Translations under genes and position numbers: made by a program
Notes under the pieces: generated by a model
Seen by the model: only the letters and a program-made list of their open reading frames with translations
Database searches by the model: none
Told to the model about the DNA's origin: nothing
Shown here: piece by piece, positions 25,392 through 37,590 of the stretch
Numbering within the stretch: position 1 is the first letter of the stretch
Layout: the number at the start of each line of letters is the position of its first letter
NCBI GenBank assembly: GCA_002105175.1
Contig: MCGE01000008.1
Span: 186,001 to 250,000 of the forward strand
Length of the DNA: 64,000 nt
Source: Absidia repens
Lineage: Eukaryota; Mucoromycota; Mucoromycetes; Mucorales; Cunninghamellaceae
Direction of reading: 5' to 3'

Positions 25392-26375
25392 TTTAGTTGA
25401 AACCTAGTTTACACCTTTTTTTTTTATTTGAGCCATTTATTCTTCCGTCATCTTTGTTAGGGATGAATGCATATTGCATTGTTTGTATTTTTATTATTTG
25501 CTAGTTTATATTATCTCGTTTTCTATCCTCTCTCCCATTCACCGGTCCCCCTCCCCCCCTCCTTTTTTTTTTTTTTTGTTGTTTATCCCAAAATTATTCA
25601 ATAAATAAACTCGTCGTATCTATTCAGAAAATTTTGCTTATAGTCTTCATAGCGTATGTTTTTTCAGGATTGTGACATGCCAGGGTCTTCTGAGATTTCT
25701 TTGATAAATATTCTTGGAAAAATTCATGTTACAATCAGCTATTTAATGTAGATAAATTTGTCTAGTATTATGAAAGATAGTGTAGTGTAGTCGTCTTATA
25801 CCACTTTAAACCATTGTATGCTATTTTCTAGCTATTGGACGACATTTATTGAAGGCATATAAATAATATTTTTATTATAGAATAATCATAAGACAATGAA
25901 AACCCTAAAATGTGAAGCAACTCTGTGGCGAATAATAAACTATTCTGCAGTGAAAGAGCAGGTGGGGAAAACTATTCTATAGCGGAGGAAGGGGAGAGGT
26001 AGATTAAGGTAAGCCAGGTCGCTATCTATTGAGCGAAAAGGCATCATGAGAAGAAAATAATTATGTCGTCACTGTTGGGTGTTATTTGTTGCTGCCATGA
26101 TAGAAGTGAGCCTCTTTTGAATGGTGAGTGTTGTTTTAAATAGAAGACAGTACCACGCGCTGTGTATGTTGATTGCTGTAAAAAGAAAAGGGAATCGTCT
26201 TGCTGCTGAAGTTGAATGGTGGTGGCTGCTATAAAAAAGGGACACCCTTGTTAAGGATTTTGCATTATGCTGTTGCTGTAAATAATAATAATAATAATAA
26301 TAAAAGAGGGTTTCCCTTTTCTATAATGGGCGACAAAAGAACGCAAATCAAAATCCTCCCAAGAGATAAAAATCT
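25392..26375. other. Intergenic region, no gene seen
   Basis: 3' flank of the fusion gene with AATAAATAAA at about 25602, a C/T-rich tract at about 25530-25577, and an (AAT)n tract at about 26281-26301. The + frame 26200-26526 runs into the repeat and has no family motif. Confidence 0.5.
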
Positions 26376-27265
26376 TTCAAATCCCGCCCACGTGAAATGT
26401 TTACTCCCCTTCCTATTTTTTCAGCTCTCTTTCTTTTTCCAATATTTTTTTTCTCTTTATTTTTTCTCCACCATTCAACTTCTATGGGGTTATGTTGGAC
26501 TTAGAATAGTGTCAGGACTAGTTTAGAAGGGGTTTCAGCTCAGGGATTACAAGATGCATGGGGAAGCCCTTTCATTTTGGATCTAGGATTTGGGATCACC
26601 ATTAGTTTTACTTTAGATCTTCCATTAGCTTAGTTTGGTATTAATTTGTCTATATTGTATCTACGTATGAATAAAATCCGTCTCTTTTTATATACTTCGA
26701 TGAAAAATGTCCCAATAGTCTCTCATGTCTTGTACACGAGATCACTCTTTACCATCTTCTTCTTATATTGGAGTTGGCTGTTTCATGGAAAATATCCCAT
26801 AGTCTTTCTAATGCCTTGTATAGTATATTAGATTTATTTTTACAGCTGTCCCTTTAAACTACTGTTGGTAATCCTTCAGAACTTTGATAATGTCGCTCAT
26901 TCCACCTCTAGTAGATCCCTTGTTGCCATGAACATCGCGTTCTTAATTTAGCTTCTGCCATATCCATATCCCTATAAATAAATTATACATTTATATTACT
27001 CATCCTCTGACCCATTATATACTTTGTGTAAAGCAGTTATTCTGGCTATTTTATGAGCGTCTCATTAAATATGTGCTTTCTAGCTCATCAACTATGACTG
27101 TTTTCCCATCGACTGATTTAATATGAACCGTACTAACTATCATTCATACTAATCAACTTAGCTCATGCCACCAACGTTGCATACCTTATAAAATATTATA
27201 GCTTCCGCTAAACCGGACATACTCTATAAATGCCCAATTGATTATTTTCATGCCGTATTGTATAA
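26376..27265 (-). repeat. Interspersed repeat family, copy 3 (inverted)
   Basis: Minus-strand copy: on + it begins with TTTCAAATCCCGCCCACGTG and continues with the reverse complement of the conserved block (GGGATTACAAGATGCATGGG near 26542). It extends past AATAAAA-containing modules to about CTTCCGCTAAACCGGACATA (27203-27222), shared with copy 5. The distal end is diverged, so the boundary is approximate. Confidence 0.75.
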
Positions 27266-27819
27266 TGATATCCCATCACCCCTTCCAATTGAAACCCAAT
27301 TAGGTCTTGAGAAGCTGCTCATTCGAGTGCGAAGGTGCCAATACTAGTCTTTACTTTAGATCCCGCACACGCAAAAAAGCCGATTGAGAGAACGTAGAGC
27401 AAGATAGGTACCATCCACTTCATTCCAAACCCCCGCCCCCTTTCCTCCTTGACACTCAGTAGAAGAATAAGAATGAATCACGCACTCTTTTTTTTTTTAA
27501 TATGAGTGCAAAAGGCAGGTCTCCCGAGCCTTACCCAATAAAAATTGAAGCGATTGATCAAGTCATTTTCTGCACCGGTGCAGCATTTTAACCATTTGCG
27601 ATCAATACCCTTGCACTACCCATCAACACCTATACACTCAAAATCTATATCTAGTACATTCGCAACCCCCCTCTCCGCCTTCGTCCACACAACTCACATG
27701 ATACAAACTATACAACAGAAAGACGATCAAACAGCAGTTTATTCATAAAATAAATACATGTAAAAAAATAAATATCAAATATAGAGTTCAACACATATCA
27801 ACAAATTTGTGTCTTTTTT
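27266..27819. other. Spacer, no gene seen
   Basis: Lies between repeat copy 3 and the 3' end of the eL29 gene. Contains CTTTACTTTAGATCCC-like sequence and short frames without motifs. Confidence 0.4.
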
Positions 27820-28200
27820 TTAAGCCTTGGCAGCAGCAGCGGCAGCATTGGCCTTGAAGGTACCCTTCTTGGCGAAACGTTGGTTGCGGAGGAACTTAGC
27901 ATCAACCTATAAAAAGGAAAAAATACATGTTATGAGCATATTGTTCAAATATAATAACAGCCCACCAAAGCAATTATTCTGGGGGGGGAGTTTCTAAAAA
28001 AAAAAAAAAAACACTTACACCCTTGAGAGAAGGATACTTGTGTTGGCGGGGCTTGGTGATACCGTTACGGTGAGCCTTCTTGTCTATAAATATATGAAGT
28101 CGTTATAAGTATATGCAGTTCGAATCTAGTAAGCGTTTATTCGTATTGTTTTCTTGCTCTTACTTTGGTTGTGGTTGGTGTGGTTCTTTGACTTGGCCAT
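27820..28200 (-). CDS. RPL29: 60S ribosomal protein eL29
   Basis: Small basic large-subunit ribosomal protein, 62 residues from three exons (28164-28200, 28019-28083, 27820-27906). The sequence MAKSKNHTNHNQ, NKKAHRNGITKPRQHKYPSL and KGVDAKFLRNQRFAKKGTFK is the near-invariant eL29 signature. It is followed by an Ala-rich tail, KANAAAAAAKA. The exons were found by family motif because each is shorter than a usual ORF cutoff. The first exon is only 37 nt. Confidence 0.95.
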
Positions 28201-28723
28201 TTCGTCTCTATCAACAAAAGTTAAAGGTGAATTAGAATTTGCCGTTCATGATGTATTTCGTGTGTGTATGAGTATATGTTGGTGAATTGGTATATAGAGC
28301 ATTGAGTTTATAAAGTCGTACAATGATAACAAAATGGTACTTTGTATGGGCGGATAAGTATATTTGAGGATGGATGGATGGATGAAAGGATGGATGGATA
28401 GGATGGAGTATGAGCTTAGTTCTTACCACTGATTTGTACAAAAAGTTAAAAGGGAAGGGGAGAATTCGAGGGAATTAGAATTTCCCATTTTAACAAAAGC
28501 GAAAATTGATTGAATATTAAAAGACCGATGACGGACAAAAATAATGAGGGGTAAAGCAACTTTACAGCCAAGCATTAAGTACAGGTGGTATTCTTTTAAA
28601 GTACATGATTGGATAGAAAAGAAAGAGTCAATGCTATATTATATGCACGTTATACTATCTTTCAGGAGGTCGTATAAAACAAGAGAAGTCATTTTGGTAA
28701 ATCAGCTCTTCTTTATCATTCAA
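28201..28723. other. Promoter region between eL29 and an orphan gene
   Basis: Contains a (GGAT)n tract at about 28367-28400 and otherwise unremarkable AT-rich DNA. No gene was found. Confidence 0.45.
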
Positions 28724-29347
28724 ATGTTTCTTTCAGCCAACTTACTATTATTTATTTTTATCGTTGCCGTTCTTTCAGATCAAGAAAGCCATCGCGTCAT
28801 GGTTCATCATCCATATCAACATCAGCAAGTTATATCTGATACCTACCTGGGATTAGAATATGGAATTGTAAAAGGAAATGGTAAGCTCAATCATCATCAT
28901 CCTTGATATATGGTACTATAAAAGCGATTAAAAATTCCCCTCCCCGCACTCGTTAAATTTTACATGATAGATAATACGCCAAATGATAACATACAAATCA
29001 AGTTTGAATGGAAGAGTAGGGATAATGCATCCACCCAGCCTGCGCTACAATTGGATGTTCATCAAGGACATAGTTCTAGGGTGATGGGCACACACCAACA
29101 ACACTACTCTTATCACTGGAAAACGCCATCTTGCCCTTTTTTTATTCGATATCATCCTCGCCAGTACCAGTTCTCCCTTCTTTTTTTGATAGGCGGTGAA
29201 AAAAGCACTGGTCTTTCGTCCCTTTCCAATAACATTCGCATTCCGTTAGATTTCACTGTCGTCAATGTCACTGGACTACACTGTAATAATAAAATAATTA
29301 ATCCAAAAAGAATCCCACATCATCATCGTAATGTCACTTTACCTTAA
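28724..29347 (+). CDS. Unrecognised secreted protein
   Basis: Two exons (28724-28880, 28971-29347) give 177 residues. The N-terminus MFLSANLLLFIFIVAVLSDQ looks like a cleavable signal peptide. The rest is His- and Asn-rich with several N-glycosylation sequons (DNAS, VNVT, RNVT). Beta-strand-like patches are NIQIKFEW, QYQFSLLFLIGG and NIRIPLDFTVVNVTG. The splice junction G|AT restores Asp and keeps the frame. An upstream in-frame ATG at 28544 would put the signal sequence internally, so 28724 was preferred. No family was recognised. It could be a small cell-surface or secreted glycoprotein. Confidence 0.5.
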
Positions 29348-29389
29348 ATCATCAGAAAAATAAAACTTGTTCCCATTGTCACTTACTGC

Positions 29390-29414
29390 ATTTACGTGCA
29401 CGTCGGGATTTAAA
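29390..29414 (+). promoter_or_regulatory. Repeat-terminus-like motif in the RraA-like gene promoter
   Basis: ATTTACGTG followed 5 nt later by CGGGATTTAAA, about 86 nt upstream of the RraA-like ATG. It closely matches the end of the interspersed repeats (for example ATTTACGTGTGCGGGATTTAAA at about 49726). No other part of the repeat is visible next to it. Confidence 0.4.
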
Positions 29415-29499
29415 TCGTTTATTCTTATTTTTTTCCTTTCTTTTTTCCTTTCGTTTTTCAACCTTTTCTTTTATTCTTTCTATCTTTTATATTTACCAA

Positions 29500-30713
29500 A
29501 TGTCCGTGTCTGAAATGACTTTACACGCCTTACGCAAATACTCCTCGTGTGAGGTAAGCAACTCTACATTCTCCATATGGTCCTTATACGGTTACGTTTT
29601 CTTACCTCTCCCCGCCCCTTATTTTTTTTTTTTTTTTGGTCCCCTAATAGATAGCAGATGCATTACTCAAACTAGGACAACGACCTTGGGGTGGATATGT
29701 TCCTGATATCGATATGTGGTCTCCTCAACGCTGCTCTGGTGACACTCGGATAGTCGGCCCTGCTTTCACAGTCAAGGTAGGTCATGGGCACTACAATTCG
29801 TATTGATGATACTAACAGGAGCTTTCCTCCCTGTTTCTAGTTAGTAGAAAAGGAAAACAAAACAGCGCCGTCATTGGCTCAACACTTCGTAAGTCCCATG
29901 AAAGAAAGAAAAAAAAAGGAAAAGGGGAGCAGGGGGGATGGGGAATGGGGAATGCTGATGATAGGAATGGTCAAATGAACATTACTAACCGAAACTCGCT
30001 GTCAATACAGGTGGACTTGGCAACTGAAAATAGTGTCATAGTTGTCTCTGCGCCTTCAGGTAAACCTAAAAAAAAAAAGTAGACACTGGACGACGACATA
30101 ATATAGCAGAATTTCCAGACACATAACCAATCGAAACTCTTTTATCATGTCTATTTAGATGTAAAGAATGCTTGTTGGGGCGGGTTGATGTCTGCAGGAG
30201 CCAAAGCTCGTCAAGTACAAGGTGCGGTAATTGATGGTCGAGTGCGTGATTTGGCTGAACACCGGTCCATGGGATTCCCAGTAAGTTACATTCATAGGTT
30301 AATACGTCCTTACAAAAATGCAAAAAAGAGGCGGGGGGATGGGGTGGGGAAGGAGGTGCGGAACAGAGGTTTCTCTTCGTGTGCTGAACCGACATGGCGC
30401 GACATGTCACTCACTTTCATTTTTTCTTGTACAAAAATAGGTGTTTGCTAAATCACACTCCATTTTACCACAAAATGCATTTGTCCGGGCATCTGAAACT
30501 CAAATTCCAGTGACTCTGTCGGGTTCACCTGTGGTTATCCATCCTGGTGATATTATGGTGGCGGATATGGATGGTGTTGTTTGCATTCCTGTGGATTTGG
30601 TCGACGGTGTAATTAGCAGTTGTGAAAAATACACTGCAATCGATGAACAATGCATGAAAGATATTCAACAAGGTTTTGGTGTCCAAGAAACATTCAAGAA
30701 ATACCGGGGATGA
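29500..30713 (+). CDS. RraA-like protein (4-hydroxy-4-methyl-2-oxoglutarate aldolase / dimethylmenaquinone methyltransferase-like fold)
   Basis: Six exons (29500-29553, 29651-29776, 29841-29888, 30011-30059, 30159-30280, 30441-30713) give 223 residues. The RraA fold is indicated by CEIADALLKLG, RIVGPAFTVK, GGLMSAGAKARQVQGAVIDG and RVRDLAEHRSMGFPVFAKS. It continues with GSPVVIHPGDIMVADMDGVV and CIPVDLV. The G(G)LM...A and DGRVRD motifs correspond to the substrate and metal-binding residues of HMG aldolases. Bacterial RraA inhibits RNase E, while fungal and plant relatives are generally annotated as aldolases or oxaloacetate decarboxylases. The true reaction here is not known. Introns are 48-160 nt. 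Confidence 0.88.
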
Positions 30714-31559
30714 TTTGATTTACAGGAATTGATTGGTTTAGCTTTGTAGCCTTTTTGTTTTTGTTTTTAGTTTGTTAGTATTAGTGATGCGTTTCATTGA
30801 TGATTTGCAAATAAAGTCCTTTTTTTTTTCTTTTATTGTATAACAAAAATGACCATCTGATAGCCATTTATCATATAATGTTGCATGATAGTAATGCTGG
30901 ATTGCTCTGTGTGTGATGATTGTGGGTAAAAATTCAGTAGGGTGAATGTGTGTGTATTATCACATTCAAGTGATGGAAGTGTATCGTTCATTAGCCAAAA
31001 AACAGAAAATCTCGAGACGCCTTCTTTTTTTTTTTTGAAGGGAGAAAGATTGGTGTTGGTCTACTTATAGAATCATGTTTAATTTACAGCCACTTCTATG
31101 AGAGAATTTGTGAGAGAAGTGCAGTAGGAATCCGTGTTAACGATAATTCTTGATATAACAGCACATCTGGAACCCATCGCTTTTTGGCTGTGAGATATTG
31201 TGATTCTGATTAACTTTTTTTTTGAACCTCCTAGACATCATCTATTTTATATGTTGGGGGAGCACGTGAACTTCTAAACAAATTTCGCATATCTCTCGTT
31301 ATATAGGCGAAAGATAGTGTTTTAAGTTATTGATATAAAAGATAGACTGGACCCAGGAGATCATTTCATTTTAAGTTCAGGGCACTGGGTTTAGTATGTG
31401 GAGCGATAGAGGGCAAGAGGTAAATCTAGGAAACTCGCCCTTTCAATGCCTTTCAAGCAGTTAAACAGGTTTTAATAGGTACTAGCAGATGTATAGACTA
31501 AGTTTTATGGCACTGACAATGTATTTTGCGCCAAAAAAAAAAAAAAAAGCACTCCCCCC
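30714..31559. other. 3' flank, no gene seen
   Basis: Contains an AATAAA at about 30810 for the RraA-like gene and AT-rich DNA without coding or RNA signals. Confidence 0.45.
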
Positions 31560-32294
31560 ACCGTTTTAGCACAATGTGAAACAAGCCATGCTGCTTGCCA
31601 TAAATATAGAAATATAGACTAAAAATACCCTCCCCCGTTTTTCCTAAGGTCGTCGTTGGGAAGCCCTAAATACCAGAAAAACACAACAAAAACACAAGGG
31701 TTGGCTAACGAAATACCCCAGGCGTAACTCACAAATGATCAACTAGTGGTAGCATGAGTAAAACTATTGGGTATGAAGAATGGGCAATACAAATCTAAAA
31801 ATACAATTGTAGAAATGTATCTAACACACTGTAGAAGGCAGGTAATTCATGAGAAAGACTATACATGAATATATTTTATTGAAGCAATAACAACAGCCAA
31901 CACTCATCTAAAAGACGCGATGGTAATAAAAGGGATCAATTGTACAAGACATGAAAGAGACTAATGGCACATTTTTCCTTGAATCAAGGAAAAAAAAAAG
32001 GACATATTTTATTGAGATGTAGATGCACGCTATGGACAAACTAGAACTAAGCTAAGCTAATGTAAGCCTTAAAAAGCCAACTAATGGTGGTTCCAGATCC
32101 TAGATCCAAAATGAAAGGGTTTCCCCATGTATCTTGTAATCCCTGAGCTGAAACCCCTTCTAAACTAGTCCTGACACTAACCTAAGTCCAAGATGACCTT
32201 AAAAAAGTTGAATGATGAAGAAAAAGAAAAGGAAAGGAGAAATAGAACATGAGCGAAAAAATAAAACAAATATTCACGTGTGCGGGATTTGAAA
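31560..32294 (+). repeat. Interspersed repeat family, copy 4 (5' diverged)
   Basis: The conserved block is AAAATGAAAGGGTTTCCCC at about 32108, and the terminus ATTCACGTGTGCGGGATTTGAA is at about 32272-32293. Upstream, a stretch around 31700 (GAAATACCCCAGGCG) matches copy 6 near 44598 (GAAATATCCCCCAGGCG). The left boundary is uncertain. Confidence 0.75.
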
Positions 32295-33572
32295 TATTTT
32301 CTGTGAGCTGCTGTTCCAACCATTTGCCGGATTTTTTTCGATAGCCTTTTCACTTGATAAAAAAAAAAACACAAAGGAAAGTTTGCAGAAGGTCTCTCTC
32401 TCTTGCTAGATATAACATGACTATACACATTAGAATGACGATATTACCCTCGATAATGATGCAATTTCATTTCACGGAAATATCATTATTGCGAGTATTC
32501 TTAGTATACGTTTTTGCTGCTATATAACAAAGAATTCTACTCTCCTCCATAGAGTAATATAGATTCTCAGGCATATCAATATATTGATGATTTCATAATG
32601 TTTCGTAATTCAGAATATACACAATGGCTTGTCATGAATAAAATAGGGGTAAAAATATGAAATGCATGTACAAGTTATCGGTATTATTTGTTCATTTGGA
32701 AGATTAAATTAATGTGAACTATATGTGAAGGGAGGAGAAGATCAGGAACTACCTTTTTTGAAAGGAATGGCGAGTGTGGGGAAAATTCTTATTTTATTTT
32801 ATCGATAATGGTGGCTAGCAATGATGAGATGAGATCAATGATGGTGAAATTGCTACATTACGTTTATTGGGGGGAGAAGAAGCGAGAAAAAAGAAGGTCT
32901 CGAATAATCATCTACGTACACGTGCTTTATATGGCCCATATCAGGCAAAATGCGAAAAAATGCGAACATTACGAATGGACCTTCTACCCCTAGATGAACC
33001 CTCTCTACCCTCTTTCCATTGGCGCAATCTCGCAATTTTTTTTAAATAGTATAATATTCTACTTTTATCTCGACAAAATGAGGTGGAACTTGTTGATATT
33101 CATTCCCCTTCCCCCTCCCTTTCGTTCTATGATTCCCCTGCCCCACCCAAAATGAACCGTCACCCATTTAAGAAAAAAAGTGGGAAGCTGAAGCTATTGG
33201 TTACTTTTATTGTACTGGAGTATAATCTCTTAGTATTTTCTTTGAATTATATCGTGTGTCTTGATATTTTGATCGCCATGGTGGGCATAAATAAAAAGAA
33301 AAAAAATGGGTGGAATAGGCTACCGGAGATGAAATTGCAGATCTGTACAAATCCATATGAAGGATGATCATTTAACTATCTAATATCTATATCAGCTTAG
33401 ATTTGCTTTTTTATTTTTAAAATATGCAAGACAAAATCTATAATATAATAAAAATATTTATAAGGAATAACAAGGGGCAAGTATATACTGCTTGGAATCT
33501 GACTATCAGTATGCACTCCACCGTTGGATTTTACGCTTCACTGTTTACAAAAATAATGTTTGCTTGATTTTC

Positions 33573-33608
<36 letters not shown>

Positions 33609-34998
33609 TTTATACTTAACATTAGACATCATTTGTCATTTGACTTCCTTTGTTCTAGTAAAGATTAATTTATAAACTCCGGTAACCCCTAACATCCAAT
33701 TACTTCCAATGGTTGACAAAAATTATGCGAATTTAATACCGCTTTTAGCATGGTAAAAATTTTTGGAATGATAAATTGACAAAAGAAACATTATGCTTCA
33801 AATATCTAGCAATAGTATTTCAAATAGATTGTTATGTCCATTGTTATGATTGAAAGAATATATCAGTCAAGGCCAAAATCTCCATTGATGCGCATTTCCC
33901 CCCTTTCCCAATACGATAAAAAAAAAAAGTCTAAATTTGCATATAAATGGTTTCTTATTATAAAAAGATACTATAAAAATTGATGAAACGAGGGATTTAT
34001 TGTGATATGAAAGAAGTCATCTCGGTATAAAGAAATGATTCCCCCTTTTACAAGCTCGAAAAGGAATTATTTAAAGTAAATTGAGCTAAACTAGGAAAGT
34101 GATCTGTGATTATGTTCTCATCTTTTAACTACAAATCCGACCAGTTAAAGGAGATTGACCCCACACATTTCACTTTCTTTCTCCTGCTTACCACCCGAGC
34201 ACCAATGGAGATAGAAAGAGAGAGATGATATATATAAAAAAAACGCCATCTACTCCAAGATTTATCCCTTTCACATATAAAAAAAACTTGATTTTTTTTT
34301 TTTTTTTTTTTTTTTGCCCTTGATTGGAAAAAGAAAAAAGGGGAGCACAGACAGAAAAGTATCGTGGAGAGTAATATGTATAGCTGCGCTTATACTTACA
34401 TTCCCCCACCTTGATGAAACTGTGGTATAATAGGGGACAAATTTATGCACCCTGGAGTTTTTATGCCCGATGATGATCCAGGGAGAACAAAAAAAAAAAA
34501 AAAAAAAAAAAAATAGTGGCTCGAGTTATTTTTTTCAGGTACATGATTCTGTTTTATCTTTATCATTATCTTTGATCTGTACTAAAGATGATACTGATTG
34601 TTTTATGTTATCATTGAAAAAAAAAAAGTCGTTGTCACAGTCAAGTGGTTTCTAACGTTTTTTATATCCAAATAACACAGCTCAATAATAAAAAAAAAAC
34701 AAAAAACAAGGGCATCAGAGATAAATATGAGAAGAAAGATTATCAATTTTATTAAGTAAAAGAGCCATAGCATAAAGTAAAAATGAATAAAAATAAAAAA
34801 AGAGATGATGAATCAATTATAATATTGGATGAAAAAGGAGGGAAAGAAGATCAATTATGTAACTATCAAACAATGTACAATTATGATAAAAAGAAGAATA
34901 AAGGAGGGGAAGATGTTCATGAAAGTATGCTAATGCTATTCAAAGGGAAATGGTCATGAATATATATATATAAAAAAACGAAGCTAAACTGAACTAAA
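32295..34998. other. Gene-poor AT-rich region
   Basis: About 2.7 kb with no convincing gene. Homopolymers are frequent: A-runs at about 33574-33605 and 34490-34513, and T-runs at about 34291-34315. Frames of 60-94 codons (for example 33083-33367) lack family motifs. No repeat block of the interspersed family was seen. Confidence 0.5.
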
Positions 34999-35800
34999 CT
35001 AAAACCTATGATAATGGTAAAAGGTAGAGGACGAGGCTGAAGACGATGTGGAGCAATTGGAGGCCCGACGAGAGGAGCAGTAGAGGTTCCACTGATCATG
35101 ATGAAGGATTGAAGGACTAGGTAACGGCGAGGAAGAAGACAAAGAAGAGCAAGTAGACAATCGTCGAGAGGAATCCGTCATTAAAGAAGGAGCCATTAAT
35201 GGAGGAGAAGACGGTACCCAAGGTTCTGTAGGCGCTTGTGAATTATCATGGTGATGTTGATGATGACGTTGGTGGTTATCAAAAGAATGGCGATAATACG
35301 GATAAGGATGATGGCGATAATGATGATGATGATGATGGTTGTAGTGGGAATACTTGGATGTTGCATATCTTGATGGTGGCGACATGATAGCAGGTTGTGG
35401 CCTTGATTTTCTAATTCCTTGTAAGGTACGGTAGCGATTGAAGCAGGTAGCCCTTTTTCTGTGCGGTAATTGTCCTGATATCTGTCCCCATGTCAGCCCA
35501 TTTGCCACACCTTGGCAAATAATGGCATCTTCCAAAGCTGAGAATCGACTACGTGGCTTCATATTGTTAATCATCGTAGATGTAAGTAATTCATGATGTT
35601 TGGGTGATAAAGGTGGCGATTGTAAAGCGGGATGAGATTGATGATGGAAAGAGGAATCGATATAAACATGTTGATGATCATGTTGCTTGCTTGTGGAAGG
35701 GTTCAAAATAGTGGCAACTAAATGTTGATGTTAGAAAAAAAGTTAGTCAATGGAATATAATAATATAATGACACGTTGCATCATTTTACTTACGGTCCAT
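34999..35800 (-). CDS. Myb/SANT-like DNA-binding protein
   Basis: Probable transcription factor of 241 residues. A tiny first coding exon (35794-35800: ATG GAC C) splices to 34999-35717, giving MDLATILNPSTSK. One Myb/SANT repeat at about residues 57-101 reads RSRFSALEDAIICQGVANG, LTWGQISGQLPHRKRATCF, NRYRTL. The first tryptophan of the usual pattern is replaced by Phe; the second (LTWGQI) is kept. Downstream are a His-rich tract (NHHHHHHYRHHPYPYYRHS) and a Ser-rich C-terminus. The 7-nt first coding exon is inferred from the donor GTAAGT and acceptor TTTAG. Without it the protein would start internally at a later ATG. Target genes are unknown. Confidence 0.72.
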
Positions 35801-37067
35801 GATAAATTTCAATAAAGATAATAGTTAGTTGTTGTTATTTTCTTTTTGTAAAACAAAAAAGTAAAGTGTAAAGAAATAGAAAAAATGAGAAAACAATAAA
35901 ATCTTTTTTGTATTTATAGAAAATGTCCACACGAAACTAGTTTCCAAATTTGGACGGTACAAACAATATGCAACATTTTTTTTTTCTAAACTGTTCTTTG
36001 ACGTTGAATAGATTAGGATCATCATGTTATTCCCCTCTCTCCCCCCAAAAAATAATCAGCAGTCTATTTTTCTTTTGTATTATAAAAAAAAAAATCTCTC
36101 TAAACAAGTCCAACTTTATTGAACCCTTGATGTTTGATAAAATAGGGTGTGCCGATGAAAGAATAAAAGGGGGATCGGGAAAAGGAGTATCGTTTAGTAC
36201 TATGTAAAAAAAGAACGCCAATTGAAACCCCGTATGTCATCCCCTCAGTAACAATGCCACCTCTTACAATATACATACCACTTCTCCATAGAACACACGG
36301 ATCATTTTGCATCATATACTGTAATAATCTAAAAAGGAGATCTTGAAAAAAAAATCTTTAATATCGGCAAAGTATTATCATCATCATACTTTAGAAAAGG
36401 AGGTAAAATAGCAAGTTGAGGTTTTTTTTCTTGGCGAGCAAGTAGCAAATGGAACAAAACAATGTCAGAATAACAGCAGAAACAAAAAAAAAACGCACAC
36501 ACTCTCACACAAAACAACAAGAAAAGATAGACTGTTTTTGTCTCTTATTTGATTGTTGTCACAAATAGAGACACACGTACATACATATTACCATCATCGT
36601 GATCATGTATGTCATGTAGGGTTCATCTGGATCTTGTTTGTTGTTTTCTTTTGGTACTCCCCTACACAACTAAATAACAACTGCTCAGTAAGGCTTCGCA
36701 CTACCAATCCATTGGGATCATAACTCGCGAGTTGAAACACGTATGAAGTCTTTCATGTATGCGTTTATCTATAAATGGAATTCATGACAACAACAATAAC
36801 AACATCAATATCAACATCAAATCATCATCATAATAAAAACAAAAACAAAAACAAAAAAGAACTATATTTATTAATAGTAAGAATGCAGAAACAAGGCAAA
36901 AAAATAAAATGTAATAAACAGATGGAAAGGGTATATAAAACTATATGCGTTAGGGCAAAAAGGAGGGGAAAGGAGGAATGTATTGACAAGAACAAATAAT
37001 AACAATACTAATACTAATACTAATGCTGATACAAAGATATGTGGAGAGGAGGGGAAGCAGGTCTAAA
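35801..37067. other. Intergenic region, no gene seen
   Basis: Upstream region of the Myb-like gene and AT-rich DNA, including (AAAAAC)n at about 36836-36858. Several short overlapping frames on both strands (35.9-36.5 kb) have no family motif. Confidence 0.45.
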
Positions 37068-37590
37068 CTACATTTCCATAGAATTATCAGTGTCGTTGGA
37101 TGCATATTCTGCTTCATCTACGTAAAGGCCATGACTTCTTCTTCAGGGGCAGTGGGTAGGACCATAACGTAGTTACAATCAATTCCTTTGTTGAGTTCTA
37201 ATAAAGCTTTATCATCGTATCCCCTCATCTTTGATAACTACATGGATTTTTTTTTTTTTTGATTAAAAAAAATTCAGTTCTTTTTCCTTTTGTTCTAACC
37301 ATTTTTTTACATTATTACCTTAAGCGCCAATTCCAAACAAGCTCTTGCATCTTCTCAAAGAGTCAGTCGTTCTTCTTGTTTCATATTCTCTCACTAATAG
37401 ATTCGTCCATAAAAGTACCATAAATCCACCCCCACTTGATCATTTCATTTTCCTTTTGCAACCGCTCTAATAATATGACTGCCCGTTGTATCATATCCAG
37501 CTTCTAAAACCAAGTTTACCAGTGCCAGACGTGTGTTGTAATTCGGAATCGTAGCATTGTCCACCTCTTTCTCAATAAAAAAAAAAAAAA
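37068..37590 (-). pseudogene. Decayed TPR-protein gene, possibly Acl4-like (Rpl4 assembly chaperone)
   Basis: On the minus strand, protein-like pieces occur in different frames. NYNTRLALVNLVLEAGYDTTG (near 37530) runs into a stop. VILLERLQKENEMIKWGWIY then GTFMDES follows in another frame, then EDARACLELALK after an in-frame stop. After an intron-like gap comes YDDKALLELNKGID and NYVMVLPTAPEEE (near 37180), with a further shift to GLYVDEAEYASNDTDNS. The order resembles TPR proteins such as the Rpl4 chaperone Acl4, from memory of that family. Multiple frame changes suggest a pseudogene. An ORF at 37834-38073 on the same strand could be a 5' piece. Confidence 0.4.

Noticed and set aside
32295..34998. 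Candidate genes in the 2.7-kb gene-poor stretch
   Set aside because: Frames of 60-94 codons only, rich in Lys/Phe/Ile from homopolymers, without splice-compatible extension or motifs.
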